Shown piece by piece: positions 23,448 through 35,645 of a stretch of DNA of 64,000 bases. Where the stretch lies: positions 62,001 through 126,000 of the forward strand of contig JAKCVP010000379.1 in the NCBI GenBank assembly GCA_023512835.1, written 5' to 3'. Numbering within the stretch: position 1 is the first letter of the stretch; every line of letters starts with the position of its first letter. The notes below the pieces were generated by a model. The model was not told the DNA's origin. It saw only the letters and a list, made by a program, of their open reading frames with translations, and ran no database searches. The stretch is from Taxillus chinensis (lineage: Eukaryota; Streptophyta; Magnoliopsida; Santalales; Loranthaceae). The position numbers and the translations under genes are program-made.

Positions 23448-26243
23448 CTATGCTCCGCCAGCCTGTCGGCCTGGTACGGGTTTGCGTGGAATTGAGCCTG
23501 TGCTGGAGCGTAGATCGCTAGTTGGTCGGTCCGGCATGCGCTGCTTGCGCACGGCGAGGTCGAACTCGGGTTGTTCGTAGGCTGGGGTGCCGGGAATGGT
23601 GGGAAGCCTGTGCTGATCTGGCGCAGGGGGACCGCGGCGTGGCTGATTATACTGACCCCATTGCTGCGATGGGGATCCTTGCTGTTGATGTGGCGGTGCA
23701 GGACGCTGATGAGCTGGCGGTCTCTGTGGCTGGTAATAGCCGTTGCTGTAGCCGTTGGCGTACGCGCTTCCGTCCGCAGGTCTGTATTGCGGAGGGGCGT
23801 AAGGGCCGCCGTAGGCGCCACCTTGATATTGATAATTGGGATTGCCTCCGGGCGCCATCACAGACGTTCCAGGAGCATATGTAGCATGCATGTCATCATA
23901 AGCCCCGCTGTTCGTGCGAGCTCGCGCCTGTCTGTTGGAATCTCTCAACTGTTCCAGAGTGGCTGAGTCGATCGTTGAATTTGCGCGTCGAAGATCTGGC
24001 ATGGCATTGGGTCGATTTTGAGGCTTGTGTCGAGGGTCATGCATAAACTCTGGAGGCTGCTCTACTGGGGTTACTGGTAGATGAGAAGTGTCGCGCTGAG
24101 CATACTGGAGAATCGGTGCGACATCCCCAAACGGATTGACTGCCCCGTCGTGTTCTGGAGTGCTGCGGTCGCTGGCGATGGGCTCCTCGTACACATCGTA
24201 GAATTTGTCAGTTTGAGCCGGCATGGGGGACCGGTGCACTGGCGGTGGAGGCGGCTGGTTCATGTCGTCGCCGGCAGCCTCGAATGAAAGCCTCGAGGGT
24301 CCAGGCTGGCGCTTTCCATTGGAGAATCTTCCATTCGAATCGGAAGCTGCGCGTTGATGGTGCCGTTGGCCCTGGCTCATGCCAATCGGTGGCGCAGAGT
24401 CTGTCCTCATGGGCACTCCGGGAGGTGAGTGATTGCGGGAAGAAGCTGGAGAATCGACGTCACTATCGCCGCCGCCAAAGCGGACTCCTCTAGCAGAATT
24501 GACTGTCGCGGCTCTTCCTCCTGGCGATGATAGATTCAAGCTGCTTCGGCTGCCGCCGACCCGCGAAGAGATTGAGCTGGCGGTGGAGTGACCCGGATTC
24601 GTCGGACCATTGTTCATTCGCTTTGACGTAAGGTTCTTCAATTGCTTACGCCACTCTTTTTCGCTCCAGTTTTGACTGCCTTCGGTGTGTATCAGTCCCG
24701 CGACATCAATGAGTTCTAGGTAGCCGTAACGCTTCGACTTGGGCATGGCAAACATGAGACTGCGCACGTCCAGGACATTGGCAACCAATCGCTCGGGTCG
24801 GCCATAGAGGCAGAAGGTGTCGAAAGTTGGTAGCAGATATCGAAGCATGGTCTCAAAACCAGTGACGGCTGCATGTACCTCTGGCATGACGAAGACAAAA
24901 CCTTCAGTAGTTGTCTGTGGTTTCGAGTGGATGCGGATGGTGCCTTCGATTTTAATCAATGTAGACTGATCGATGAGCGGTTTTGATTGAGGATAGATTG
25001 CGTACGCAGCGTAGGCATCCGTAATGGTCGCAATGGGCTCCGTCTTCTTCTTTATGGTTCGTGTTTCGTAGAACTTGATGTCGCCTTTGACCGTGAGACG
25101 AGACCGATCGTAGGCTGAGCGCTTCTTGGCCTCCTTCTGCGCCTTTTGGATCTCTTTCTCGTCTGCAGGTCGAATAACGCACCACAGTCGTCGCCATGGA
25201 GTGCCAGCACCGAAGCGCACTCGGCACCAATCTTCAACAGGAAATCGACAGCGGTCCATGATCTCTTTGATGCCGTTCAAGTGCTTTCCCCTGGCTGCGA
25301 GAATTGATCCAGTATATGCCTCTTGCAAAGTCGAGTGCTCATACATGGCCAACCGGATTCCAGCAGTCCATTGTGTCAGAGAGTGGAGGGAATTGAAATG
25401 GAGCAGGTAGCGGTTGTTCGCAGCAGTGGAGACGCTGAGGACGTTGTTAAGGGACTGGCCGTTGACGCCATTCATGGGCAAAGACTCAATCTAGAGTTCT
25501 CTAGGATCAGCATGCGTCAGATGTCGGTGGCGACAACTTCTTACCATCTTAATGGAGGCATCTGTAAGATTGATGAATGTGGGTGTAACCTCTCCATCAT
25601 CTCCGGCCGCGTCAAGTTGCGCGGCATCCCAGAGCGAGAGGACAGTGCCCACGAGTTGCGCAAAGCATTCATTCCAGACGCGATCCTGGCTCGGACGACC
25701 ACCTGTTGCGAAAGTCAGCCATGTTTCTTGGGTGTGGAGCGGGCGGGAGGGCGGACGTACGGGAGTCCAAATCATGCAGTTTTAGGAAATAGCCTTCCTG
25801 GTACAACTTGACAGCATGCGCATTCAGGTAGGAGAATATGGGCGCCAGTTCCGGGGGTGTATCGTGCTCGATTTGCATGACGGGCGGCTGATAGGTCTGG
25901 ACCATGGAATCACGTCTCGAGCCTGTGGTTGCGCGACGCGGGGTTGCGGGCTGAGAAGAGGTGGGCGTCACGAACGAGTCTTGGGTAGCGCTGCGCACAT
26001 GCTTGGGTGTGGTGTGTGTGGAGGCGGACTTTTCGTCGACGGGGACGAGGGTGGGAGAGGTAGGCGTCGAGGCGGGCGGAGTTGTCTTGGGAGGGCCACC
26101 ACCCCAAGTGGAAATGAAGCTCAATCTACAAAGTGGCAGGAAAGGTCAGCAAGAGAAGGCGACGGCGACGGCGATCTCAGAGTGGAAGTTCCCTTGTCGC
26201 TCGCGACAGGGAAGACATAGACTTACACTCGCGGCCGCACCAT
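23448..26243 (-). CDS. Caf120/Skg3-like double PH domain protein
   Basis: Four exons (26227-26243, 25761-26125, 25545-25702, 23448-25490; introns 101, 58 and 54 nt) give 860 residues. The 17-nt first exon encodes only MVRPR and part of Val; joined to exon 2 it reads MVRPRVLSFISTWGG. Residues about 105-255 form a PH domain that spans the exon 2-3-4 joins (RVWNECFAQLVGTVLSLWD, NNRYLLHFNSLHSLTQWTAG). A second PH-like module follows (WRRLWCVIRPADEKE, LTVKGDIKFYETRTIKKK). The C-terminal half is disordered, rich in Ser, Pro, Gln and Tyr. Yeast Caf120 associates with the Ccr4-Not complex and Skg3 with sites of polarised growth; which role applies here cannot be told. The reading frame agrees across all three joins, which supports the splicing model. 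Confidence 0.88.
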
Positions 26244-28145
26244 CTTGTCTTTGTTTCCTTCTTTCTCGTCTTTTTTTGTATAGTGCAATATTACGGCGTA
26301 GATTTCTTAATTTATCGTATAGAGAATGCTCGGCCGGAAGCTCGTAGCCGGCTGCTTTGTAAAAATAAGCAGAGGTAGTAGCGGCGTCGCTCCTCCCGCC
26401 GGCGGTGTTGGTGGCTATTGGCGGAGCGTCTTCTCGGCCTCGCTCTTCATACGCAGATGGAGGGATATACAGCAATGTCTGCACACAAACGAGAGGACGA
26501 ACAAACTGGCTCTTCAACAATATCGAGTGACGCGCGCTAGCCTCGGAGCTTTCGGGGCGCTGTTAAATGCCAGAAAGACGGTGTATTGACGATGCGTAAG
26601 TAACGGCTGTGGGGATGGGCTAACAGATCCTCTTCCCCAACGCAAATATGCAAAGCGAGTGTCAGTCAACGAGAGCGAAGGAGACAGTCTCAGGAGCCTG
26701 CAGCAGAACAGGCCGACCGCTGCAGCAGATATCCAAAGATATTAGAGTTTCCAACAATCGTTTGAGCTAGCCCATGCTTTGATCAGAATGGGACTCGTAC
26801 GTTTTCTCGATATACGTCGATGCGAGATCAAACCATGCGTCATGGCAAAGTGACCACCGCGTCGCTCCATCTTGCTGCATTATTTGCAAGCTAAGCGGGG
26901 ACTGACACAGACGCGCAATACCAACCGCGTCATCCACCCTCCATCCGGCTGCGACAAGGCGCGCCAAAGTCCGCAGCTTTCAACCAAACCAGTAGAAGAC
27001 CCGGCTGACGCATGAAGCTTTTTCCCAGATCTGACAGCGCCTTGGAAGGTACCTGTTAAACCGGGCTGAGTACACCTAAACCCTCACGTCGCTTTCAACA
27101 GTGAGAGTCTGAACGCAGTGCTTGCAACGCCGCTGTCGCTCCGTCTGTCCCTGATCACATTGATTGCGTTTGCTTCGATTGCGATGATGTAGCCAGCTAT
27201 CTGAGCCGACGCCGAAGAACGGGCGGCCTAACGGCTGGTCTGCCAATCAGACCCACTACTCGTGCATCGACAAGGGGAGGCCCAGCCCCCTTGTCGCCAA
27301 GTTTCAACTTCACCTCGTCGCAAGGCGTGGAGCTGCTGCCACATCTGGTCGGCGGGAGGTTGGGGCTGTGTCAATTTGCGTTGGCAGACTCAGCCCGCCA
27401 AGGCTTCTTCGAATGCTCCAGCCATTTGCGTAGAATGCTGCGGTAGCGCTAGGATCCGGGAACGGTGCGTGGATGCGATCGCGTCAACTGCGAGCAGACG
27501 TTCGGCTCCTTGTTGGACCAAGCGTTTCGAGCACGCGGTCTTTGCTGATCAGGGCGGAAGCACAAGTTGCCTTATGATTGAGCGGACTCTCCCAAGGCCG
27601 TAGCGTCTGCTTCATATCTCATTCTCCTCGCCGATAGTACACTAGCTTCACCGGCTGTGATTAAATTCTGCGTCCAAGACTTGTGATGATCTAGCAATAT
27701 TCCAATCTTGCCGCCCTGGACTGGGCGCCACGCGTGTAGATGTACCTCACAAGGTGCTGAGCTTTGCCCAGGACTTCCAAGATTTATTTCGCCAGGGAGC
27801 GACTTGTTACGCTTGTGCAGCCAGCTGCCCGTTCCCACGTGATTTGATTTCACGTGACGCGGCTCTCTTCTCACCTTCAGCGTTAATCCACGAAAGTGAC
27901 GCGAAACGAAGAAGCCTGGAGTGAGAGCGCGCATTTATCTTCAGAATCCTCCATTTAATATGAGAGTGCGTGAGCTTGCTCGTCACCACATGAAGCCTGT
28001 AAAAGTCAACCTTGATCATTGCTTGATATATCACCTGCGCTGTATAGGGGGAGCAGAGCATGTCAAGATCAATCACACCTATCACCCTGCCTGACGCTAG
28101 TACATCTCCTGTATATTGCGATTCAAGATAACAGAAAGCATTTCG
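26244..28145. other. Divergent intergenic region, no gene seen
   Basis: Some 1.9 kb between the PH-domain gene and the BAH-PHD gene, which are transcribed away from each other. The longest frames (27262-27603, 27572-27934, 27807-28178) overlap on opposite strands, have no domain and start poorly. I see no RNA gene or repeat. Confidence 0.45.
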
Positions 28146-29294
28146 ATGGGCCCTCCTTCTGTAAGCGTCCAAAAGCACATAAACTTACCTCCCTTGCCTA
28201 GCGTTAATGCGTGGTAGAAGCGTACATCACAGCGTAAGAATCGGGTGCCGGAGCAGGACCAGGACATGGCAATCTTTGAGGCAAAGGTGCACGAAGCGCC
28301 CAAGAAAACCCCCAAGTCGAACTTCCGAGAGGAGACTCATCCGGTTGACTCCAGGTTGAAGTATTTCTACACGGTCGACTGCACCGTGGGAGATCTTGAT
28401 GAATATGAAGAGGAAGCGCATTGCCCTATCTGGGAGAAGGAGCCTATGATTCAGTACGATCGCATCAAGCCGCCAGGAGAGCTAGCGGAAGACGATCCGG
28501 ATCAACAGTGGTTCGGCACTGGTGACGCTGTCTTGATTCGAGCGGAGGAGGGAGACGAAGAGGTGGAGTATGCGGCAGTCATTCTTGAAATCCGCGCGCT
28601 TGATGCGAACAACTGCTTCTTGCGCGTCATGTGGTTCAATCGTCGGCATGACCTAGCGCCTGAACTGCGTGATGACGAGGCTTATGGAGAGGACGAACTT
28701 TTCCCAACAACCTTTATGCAGATTGTCGACGCAAAGAACATCATTAAGAAGCTTCACCTTGTCCATCGACCTAGTGAGGAATCACAAAAGCTCGTCGGAG
28801 GCTATGTCGAGAACTACTGGCGGACGAGCTACTCAACACGGGATCGATTTTTTTGTGGCACGCCAATGGATGTCCATGAAATTTGCAAATGTAATAGGCC
28901 CACCAATCCAGAGTCGAGAATTGTTTGCGACAACCAGAGATGTGGACGTGCCATGCATGAGAAATGCCTAGCCGAGAAAGCATTTGAGGACATACGTCTT
29001 TCTGACTGGAAAAAGACAAGTAGTCAGACAAAGAAGGACCCTCCGAATCGCAACGTCGCACCTAGGAGAAAGAGCAGCAGCAAAGCAGAATATGACTACA
29101 GGTTGGAGGCTCGGCAAGGAGATCTGCCAGATGCTATGGGCAACCGACCGCTATATCTGCGGATAACTGATAATCGACCTGGAAAAGGTCAGCAGACCGA
29201 CACCAAGGCGCGATGTCTCTTCTGCGGAACATGCATTCAAGACGCCGATGAGCCTGCTACAGACCACGACGTCAATATGGCAGAGACAGATTGA
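28146..29294 (+). CDS. BAH-PHD chromatin reader protein
   Basis: I model two exons, 28146-28160 and 28233-29294 (intron 72 nt, GTAAGC to CACAG), giving 358 residues beginning MGPPSRKNRVPEQDQD; a start at the ATG at 28266 without the intron is the alternative. Residues about 95-190 form a BAH domain (GDAVLIRAEEGDEEVEYAAV, LRVMWFNRRHD, ELFPTTFMQIVDAKNI). It is followed by a PHD-like zinc pattern: CKC near 222, C-x4-C near 236-241, H-x2-C near 246-249, and the last C-x2-C only near 332-335 after a basic insertion of about 80 residues. The BAH-PHD order recalls EPR-1, a fungal reader of histone H3 lysine 27 trimethylation, but I cannot tell this from other fungal BAH proteins. Nuclear location is inferred. 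Confidence 0.82.
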
Positions 29295-29852
29295 ATTGAG
29301 AAGCTTGTGCGGAGCACTATTCTACATCCCGATTCTTTCTGGCACTCACCCGTGGAGGAAAGTCCTTGCCCTTCGTAGACTGAAACACGTGCTGTAGCTC
29401 AAAGGCACCGATGGCGTGCGAAAATTGGCCAGACACTGATTTAAAGTAGTGTTGTCCAGCAGACATTATTATAGATGCCTTTTGAGAGATGAGTGGAGAG
29501 CCAGGGCCCAAGGCAGACGCGGTAATGCCAGATTACGCAAGCGGGACTCCAGATACACGGCGGAATTGGTGGAGTGCGTTGTAAAGCGACGTCATGAGAT
29601 GTGGGACTACGAGATCAGCGATTCACACATTATCCATTCTTTCGTCTCCTGCACAGGGTAGCCTTACATGGCCTGTAGGGTAGCGACAGTAGTCACCCAT
29701 GGAGGAAAAGCACAAAGGGAAAATTTTGAGAACGGAATCACAAAAGAAACAGATTCGGCTAAGCGTAATTTACATGGACGCTCCGCGCGCAGATTCCCAC
29801 ATGGTAGTCAATGTTCTCCCTTTTCACTCTTCTATAACACCGAATCTATCGT
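29295..29852. other. Convergent spacer before ATP3
   Basis: This 558-bp spacer lies between the 3' ends of two convergent genes. I see only short frames and AT-rich stretches that suit 3' UTRs. Confidence 0.45.
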
Positions 29853-30869
29853 CTATAGATCCTCGGAGGCAGTGGCACCGGTGATAATCTCAACGAGTTC
29901 TCCGGTGATGACGGCTTGACGGGTGCGGTTGTAAAGGATGGAGTACTTGTCAATCATGTCACCGGCGTTCTTGGAAGCGTTGTCCATGGCATTGCGACGA
30001 GCCGATTGCTCGCAGGCGTGACCCTCGGCAAGAGCCCAGTACAGGGAGTTGGACAGAGCGTACTCTCGGAGATGGCCCAGGGTGTCGTCCTCGATCTCAA
30101 ATTGGTTGATGCCAGCTAGATGAATGACTTAGAAAATTTGTTCACAACACTTTGACTGAGGTGCACTTACGAGACTGGGTAATAGCTTCCTCAGAGAATG
30201 CATCAACAACGGTGGGCTCGTACGACTGCGCATTGATGAATTTGTTGTACATGATCTGGATCTGGTCGTACTTCTGGGGGAGAAGGAGAATCTGGTCCGC
30301 GATCGAGCTTGCCTCAACAAAGGTAGGGACATCTTTGCCAACACCAGCGAAGCTGAGCTGGATGTTCTTGCCGTTGGAACGACTCAACTGAGCCTTGCTC
30401 TTCTCGCCAAGAACGACAAGGTCGGCGCTTGGGTTCTTCTCCAGTAGGCGGCGAGTGGCACGAGAAAGACCAGAGTGAATACCACCGCAAAGACCCTTGT
30501 CAGAGGAGCAGACGACGATCAAAGTCTTCTTCTCACCATCCTCGGGCAGCTTGGTCTCAGCCTCCTTGAAGACCTGGTTCGAAGTCTCTCCGTAGACGCG
30601 GGAGTCCATCATGGCTCTTTGGGCACGGGTAAGCTTTGTGGAGGCAACGATCTTCATGGTCTTGGTAATCTTTTCGATGTTGCGGATGGACTTGAGGCGC
30701 TGCTCAATTTCTCGGAGGGTGGCATAGCCACAGGCAGGTGTCGCAGCGACTGCAGGACTGCATCGCAAATGTTAGCGGACAGGAGCTACATCGGCGGAGC
30801 GACTTTGACATACCGCGCGGCAGCGGCAACGCCGGCCTTGAGGGCGGGCCTGGCAGCTCTCGAGAGCAT
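29853..30869 (-). CDS. ATP3: Mitochondrial F1-ATP synthase gamma subunit
   Basis: Three exons (30814-30869, 30171-30757, 29853-30115; introns 56 and 55 nt) give 301 residues. The gamma subunit is the rotating central stalk of the F1Fo ATP synthase on the matrix side of the inner membrane. Exon 1 encodes the presequence MLSRAARPALKAGVAAAAR. The N-terminal coiled-coil helix ATLREIEQRLKSIRNIEKIT and the segment TLIVVCSSDKGLCGGIH are family hallmarks, as is the C-terminal helix ARRNAMDNASKNAGDMI with LYNRTRQAVITGELVEIITG. Intron 1 falls between presequence and mature part. The length matches fungal Atp3. The gene is divergent from TOP1 across 511 bp. Confidence 0.97.
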
Positions 30870-31380
30870 CTTGAGCTACACGTAGATGATTGAAGGGGTG
30901 AGAGGGGATGTGCTGCTGTCAAAGGACAATGAAGCCTCGATGCGAAGCTTTGAGTGAGGTTCGCATTGCTCAATGCTCACTTTCGCCGGCAGTCGGAGCT
31001 CGGGTTGTAGCCCCCAGAACGGGGTGCGCAGATCTGAGACTCGGGACTTGTCATTTGTTCAGAGCGAGAAGTGCATCCATTCCTTAGCTTTCTCGCCAGC
31101 AGACGTCTTTCTTCACTTGTTTATATTCACGCGCCTCTCCTACTTCGCTTCCTTTTTAACACTCCTTTAACTCTACTTTGACGGAGCTGTTGACCCAGCC
31201 TCCCTCTCCGTTATCACCATCAGCCTGCTCTGTCGCCCACTGAGGCGATTTGGGTTTGCCCTGCGCTGTCAGACGACACTCGGCAAAGCTTTGTACTCGA
31301 CAGCGCAGTACCAAACAAGAGTCCCTACAGCTCATAGCTTCCCCGTCCTGCAACATCAACATCCGTCATCTCGACTCAGT
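30870..31380. promoter_or_regulatory. Divergent promoter region, ATP3 and TOP1
   Basis: The 511 bp between the ATP3 and TOP1 start codons must contain both promoters. Pyrimidine-rich sequence (about 31110-31180) precedes TOP1, as is usual near fungal transcription starts. I do not see a clear TATA box. Confidence 0.4.
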
Positions 31381-34060
31381 ATGAGTGACTCGGATGACGA
31401 CGTTCCCCTAGCTAAGGGCCCTCGCAATGGAGGTAGGTCGGCACGCCGTGCCTTCATCCAGCCGGCGCGTCTTACCGCTCACGTCGCTGACCCATCCGAG
31501 CAGTTGTTTCGACTGCAACAGTCTCTAAAAGTGACCGACGGAAAGACGTCCCGGTCAACGGTGGCGCCCTGCCAGCAGCTTCAAGCGCCATGGAAATTGA
31601 TCAGCCCCAAACGAATGGGTCCGCCAAGCGCAAGAGCCGGGGCTCGAACGGAGTTTCGTATCGTGAAGCTCCTGACTCTGACGACGATGCCCCCTTGAAT
31701 AAGCGGCGTCGGACCTCTTCAAAGCCTGTCAAGACCGAAGAAGATTCTGATAGCGACGCGCCTCTTGCTAAAACCACCGTAAAGGTGACAAAGTCGGAAT
31801 CAAAGGCCCTCGAGAAGGAGAAGGCAAAATTTGATAAGCGTGCCGAGATAGAGGCCGTGTCAATCCGGAAAACGGCCAAGATGAAAAAGGAGGACTCTGA
31901 TGACGAGCTACCTCTTTCCAAATCCAAAAAGGCTGTCGCGAAGCCCGGCAAGGCGGCATCGGCTTCAACACCCGCTTCCAAGGAGAAGGGCAAGGCCAAA
32001 GCGAAACCAGCCCCAAAGAAAGAAGAGAGCGAAGAAGCTGAAGAGGACGATGAAGAGGAATACAAATGGTGGGAGGATATGCAAAAATCTGACGGCACAA
32101 AAAAGTGGACCACTCTCGAACACAATGGTGTCGTCTTCCCGCCCGCTTATGAGCCTCTTCCGAAGAATGTCAACTTTCGCTATGATGGAAAGCCTATCAA
32201 GTTGCACCCGGAAGCCGAGGAAGTTGCCACGTTCTATGGAACCATGCTGCACTCTACTGTCAACGTCGAGAATCCCACTTTCAATAAGAACTTTTTCGAA
32301 GATTTCCAGGAGTACATCAAGAAGACTGGTGGAGCAACCGACAAGAAGACAGGAGACAAGGTCAACATTTCCTCATTCGACAAGTGTGACTTCAAAGAGA
32401 TTTTTGCTCACTTCGAGGCGGACCGTCAGCGCAAGCGTGAGCTTCCATCGTCAGAGAAGAAGCGTCTGAAAGCGGAGAAGGAAGAGATTGAGAAACCATT
32501 CCAGTACTGCATGTGGGATGGAAGGAAGCAAAAGGTTGGCAATTTCCGTGTCGAACCCCCTGCGTTGTTTCGTGGGCGTGGCGAACATCCCAAGACCGGC
32601 CGAGTCAAAAAGCGTGTGCACCCGGAGCAGATCACTATCAATATCGGCAAAGAAGCTACGGTGCCTCGCCCTCCGGAAGGTCACAAGTGGAAGGAAGTCA
32701 AGCATGATCAAGAGGGCACCTGGCTCGCAATGTGGCAAGAAAACATCAATGGTGCTTACAAGTACGTGATGCTGGCAGCAAATTCTGACATCAAAGGCCA
32801 GAGTGACTACAAAAAATTCGAAAAGGCTCGCGAGCTTAAAAAGTACATTGACAAGATTCGAAAAGACTATCAGAAGGGTCTCAAGGACGAGATCATGAAG
32901 AATCGCCAAATGGCGACAGCAATCTATCTCATCGATCGTCTCGCACTTCGTGCTGGTAACGAGAAGGGCGACGACGAAGCTGACACCGTTGGTTGCTGCT
33001 CCCTAAAATACGAGAACATCACCCTCGAGCCACCCAACAAAGTCACATTCGACTTTTTGGGTAAAGACAGTATCCGCTTCCACGACACAGTCGAGGTTGA
33101 TCAGCAGGTGTTCAAGAATCTAAAAATTTTCAAAAAGGCACCAAAGTCGGAAGGCGACGACATCTTTGACCGCCTGAACACATCCATCCTCAACAAACAT
33201 CTCTCACAGTACATGGCCGGGTTGACGGCAAAAGTATTCCGTACCTACAATGCTTCTTGGACTATGGCAAATCTCCTCCGAGACATGAAGGCTACTGGTA
33301 ACATTGCTGAGAAGGTCAAACTTTACAATGACGCCAATCGTAAGGTCGCCATCCTTTGCAACCACAAGCGTACCGTAACAGCAAGCCACGAAACGTCAAT
33401 GGAGAAAATGTCTGAAAAAATCAAGGGCTTGCAGTACCAGCAATGGCGCTGTAAACAGATGATGATTGATCTTGAGGGCGCCAAGATCAAGAAGAAGAAA
33501 GGCGAGTCGTACTTTGCGCTTCCAGAGGGCATGGATGAGGAGTGGGTCAAGAAGCACCAGCAGGACCTTGTCGAGGAGCAGCGCGAGAAGATCAGGAAGA
33601 AATTTGACAAGGACAACGAAAAACGAGTTGCCGAGAAGGAGAAAGAAATGAAAGCTTCTGAGCTCAAGGAGCGCCTCGAGGTTGCCGATGAGCTTGCCGC
33701 TAAATTCAAGGAAGAGAACAAGAAGAAGAAAGTCGTCGCGGAGGGTAAGGGGCCCTCTGTCGAGAAGTTAGAAGGCCAAATCGACAAGCTTCAGCAGCGC
33801 ATCGAAACAATGAAGTTTCAAGCCGAGGACAAGGAGTCTAATAAGGAGGTCGCGCTCGGTACTTCAAAGATCGTAGGTCGCGCCTTGTGTTTATACTGCG
33901 ATTATCCGCTGACTTTATGCTCTAGAATTACATCGACCCCCGACTCACTGTTGTGTTTTGCAAAAAGTTCGACGTTCCTATTGAGAAGGTCTTCTCTAAG
34001 ACATTACGCGAAAAGTTTGAATGGGCCGTCAAATCGGTGGAAGAGGACTGGGAGTTCTAA
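31381..34060 (+). CDS. TOP1: DNA topoisomerase I (type IB)
   Basis: Three exons (31381-31432, 31522-33872, 33926-34060; introns 89 and 53 nt) give 845 residues. The enzyme nicks one DNA strand through a 3'-phosphotyrosine and relaxes supercoils in the nucleus. The N-terminal 180 residues are Lys- and Asp-rich and disordered, starting [13 protein letters not shown]. The core begins near [20 protein letters not shown]; catalytic-core motifs include [13 protein letters not shown] and CNHKRTV. A charged linker helix ([18 protein letters not shown]) precedes the last exon, which carries the active-site tyrosine near residue 803 in [16 protein letters not shown] and ends in KSVEEDWEF. Without the last intron the frame would lack this tyrosine, so that splice is well supported. 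Confidence 0.97.
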
Positions 34061-34344
34061 GAAATCCCACTGCCGATCACGATGAAGACGCAACGCCGTG
34101 ACCTAATATCGATTTGAATCTATCATCAAATGTGATACAGGACATCTCTATCCCGATGGTGACGACCATCGCAACAGCAAGCTTGGCAGCAGCTTACACC
34201 TGCGAAACATGGATACGTGGAGACTCGCCCAAGGCGTCGATTTGCTGGTGGATAAATGTTGACTGTGCCTGTACATACATCGTCTCTTAAATGCCACCCT
34301 CAAGATATAGTCTGCACATGATCCAGGCCCTCGCTCAATACGCT

Positions 34345-35172
34345 TCAATTCGCTCTTCCTTGCTGTGGCCACACTCCGACAGTCTTCCAGAAGGACCGGC
34401 TGTCCAAGATCCTCCCTAGGCCCTCGATTTCTCGAGGTAAGGCGCGGACGTCGTTTTCGACCATAAGCTCACCTACCCACTGCACATATTGCGGTCCATC
34501 AATCCCATCGACTTTCAGCTTGGGACCCCAGCTCACAAAAAGATCCCACCAGTCATAGACGTGCAGATCGGTCAAGAGCCACCGTTTCCGTGGCGTAAAG
34601 TGCCTGTGCGAAGCCAGAATGCCAGCAGCGACATCCGCACCGTGGATCAAGTGGACCGTTGTCTTCTTCCGCACGTCCTCCTTGCTCTTTGCCACGCGCG
34701 GTACCCACGTTTTCGGATCGCGTGGCCCTCCGTACAGACCTGCTAGGTGGAGAATGACGCCGTCTGCTTCGGTGCGCAGTTCTTCTTCTGCAATCACTCG
34801 TTCATTGCTCAAGTCTACGGGCGAGTCGGCATCATTCCAGTGCTGCGCTGTGAATGCGCCTGTCGAGCCAAGCTGGATCCAGTTGTTCTCGTTGCCGTGA
34901 ACGGACCGGTAGAGGGAAGTTAGTTGCTTGGACTGGCCCTTGCCGACCAACGGAAAAGTGATGAGGACTGTCTTGGCCTTTGGCAGGGTGCGGTAAGGTT
35001 CTGGGGAGGTCGCGGAAGGGTCAAAGACAAAAGGAATGGTGTTGGAACGGCCGTCGCGCGTGGTCGCGGCGTGAGAGACACTCTGAGATTCGAGCAAGGG
35101 CAACAGGAAGGTGCTTGTCCAGCCAGCGCCAAGAATAAGTACATCAACGACTGAGGCTGCTGCGCGAATCAT
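34345..35172 (-). CDS. NAD(P)-binding Rossmann-fold protein, YeeZ/epimerase type
   Basis: An intronless frame of 275 residues from an ATG. The N-terminus is a Rossmann entry: VDVLILGAGWTSTFLLPLL, with a glycine pattern GAGWTS. Further family-like features are LITFPLVGKGQSKQL, IQLGSTGAF, a Ser/Thr-Gly strand, LHLAGLYGGPRDPKTW and HLIHGADVAAGI. These match atypical short-chain/extended dehydrogenases of the YeeZ-like group (fungal genes often labelled NAD-dependent epimerase-like). The usual YxxxK catalytic pair is not obvious, so it may be non-catalytic or use another mechanism. Substrate unknown. It is divergent from CAP2 over 473 bp. Confidence 0.75.
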   Translation of the reverse strand: MIRAAASVVDVLILGAGWTSTFLLPLLESQSVSHAATTRDGRSNTIPFVFDPSATSPEPYRTLPKAKTVLITFPLVGKGQSKQLTSLYRSVHGNENNWIQLGSTGAFTAQHWNDADSPVDLSNERVIAEEELRTEADGVILHLAGLYGGPRDPKTWVPRVAKSKEDVRKKTTVHLIHGADVAAGILASHRHFTPRKRWLLTDLHVYDWWDLFVSWGPKLKVDGIDGPQYVQWVGELMVENDVRALPREIEGLGRILDSRSFWKTVGVWPQQGRAN

Positions 35173-35645
35173 GGTGGCAATGTTCTGGTGGTGCGGCGTA
35201 GTTTTGAACTGGTGATGAGGTGGGCGTGTATGACCCGCTGATGTTTGTGGGGTAGTGTGAGTGGATGGGGAGGGAATACTGTAGCTTTGCGGTGGGCGGA
35301 CAAGGCGCAGGACCAGACCTTGACATGAGACAGACTGAAGGAGGCGAGATCCCGAGGGTAGACCTGGTTTTTATGTACGAAAGCAGGTGCGCGGGACGTG
35401 CGGAGACGTGCATGCACCTGCAGCTTGAATGCCCTTCTCGTCCTGGCCCGTCGTCCCCTCACTGAAGCGGTTAGCCTCGAAGTTTACGGGGACCTCACCG
35501 GCTGCAGCTCCGGAGCCGCGAGCATTGGCTCCATCCATGCTGTGCATTCGACATCTTTCACCAGCGCACTAGCTGCTCGAACTCGCGACATCATTAGACG
35601 AAGCTCAGCTCCTCGCATCCCTGTTCTTGCATTTCCTTCCACACC
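35173..35645. promoter_or_regulatory. Divergent promoter, Rossmann protein and CAP2
   Basis: This 473-bp spacer separates two genes transcribed outward. It contains no convincing ORF and no clear TATA box. An E-box-like word (CACCTG) appears near 35414, but such words are common by chance. Confidence 0.35.

Noticed and set aside
27262..27603. 113-codon frame in the BAH-PHD upstream region
   Set aside because: Cys/Trp/Arg-rich like a random frame, no domain, overlapped by antisense frames of equal length.
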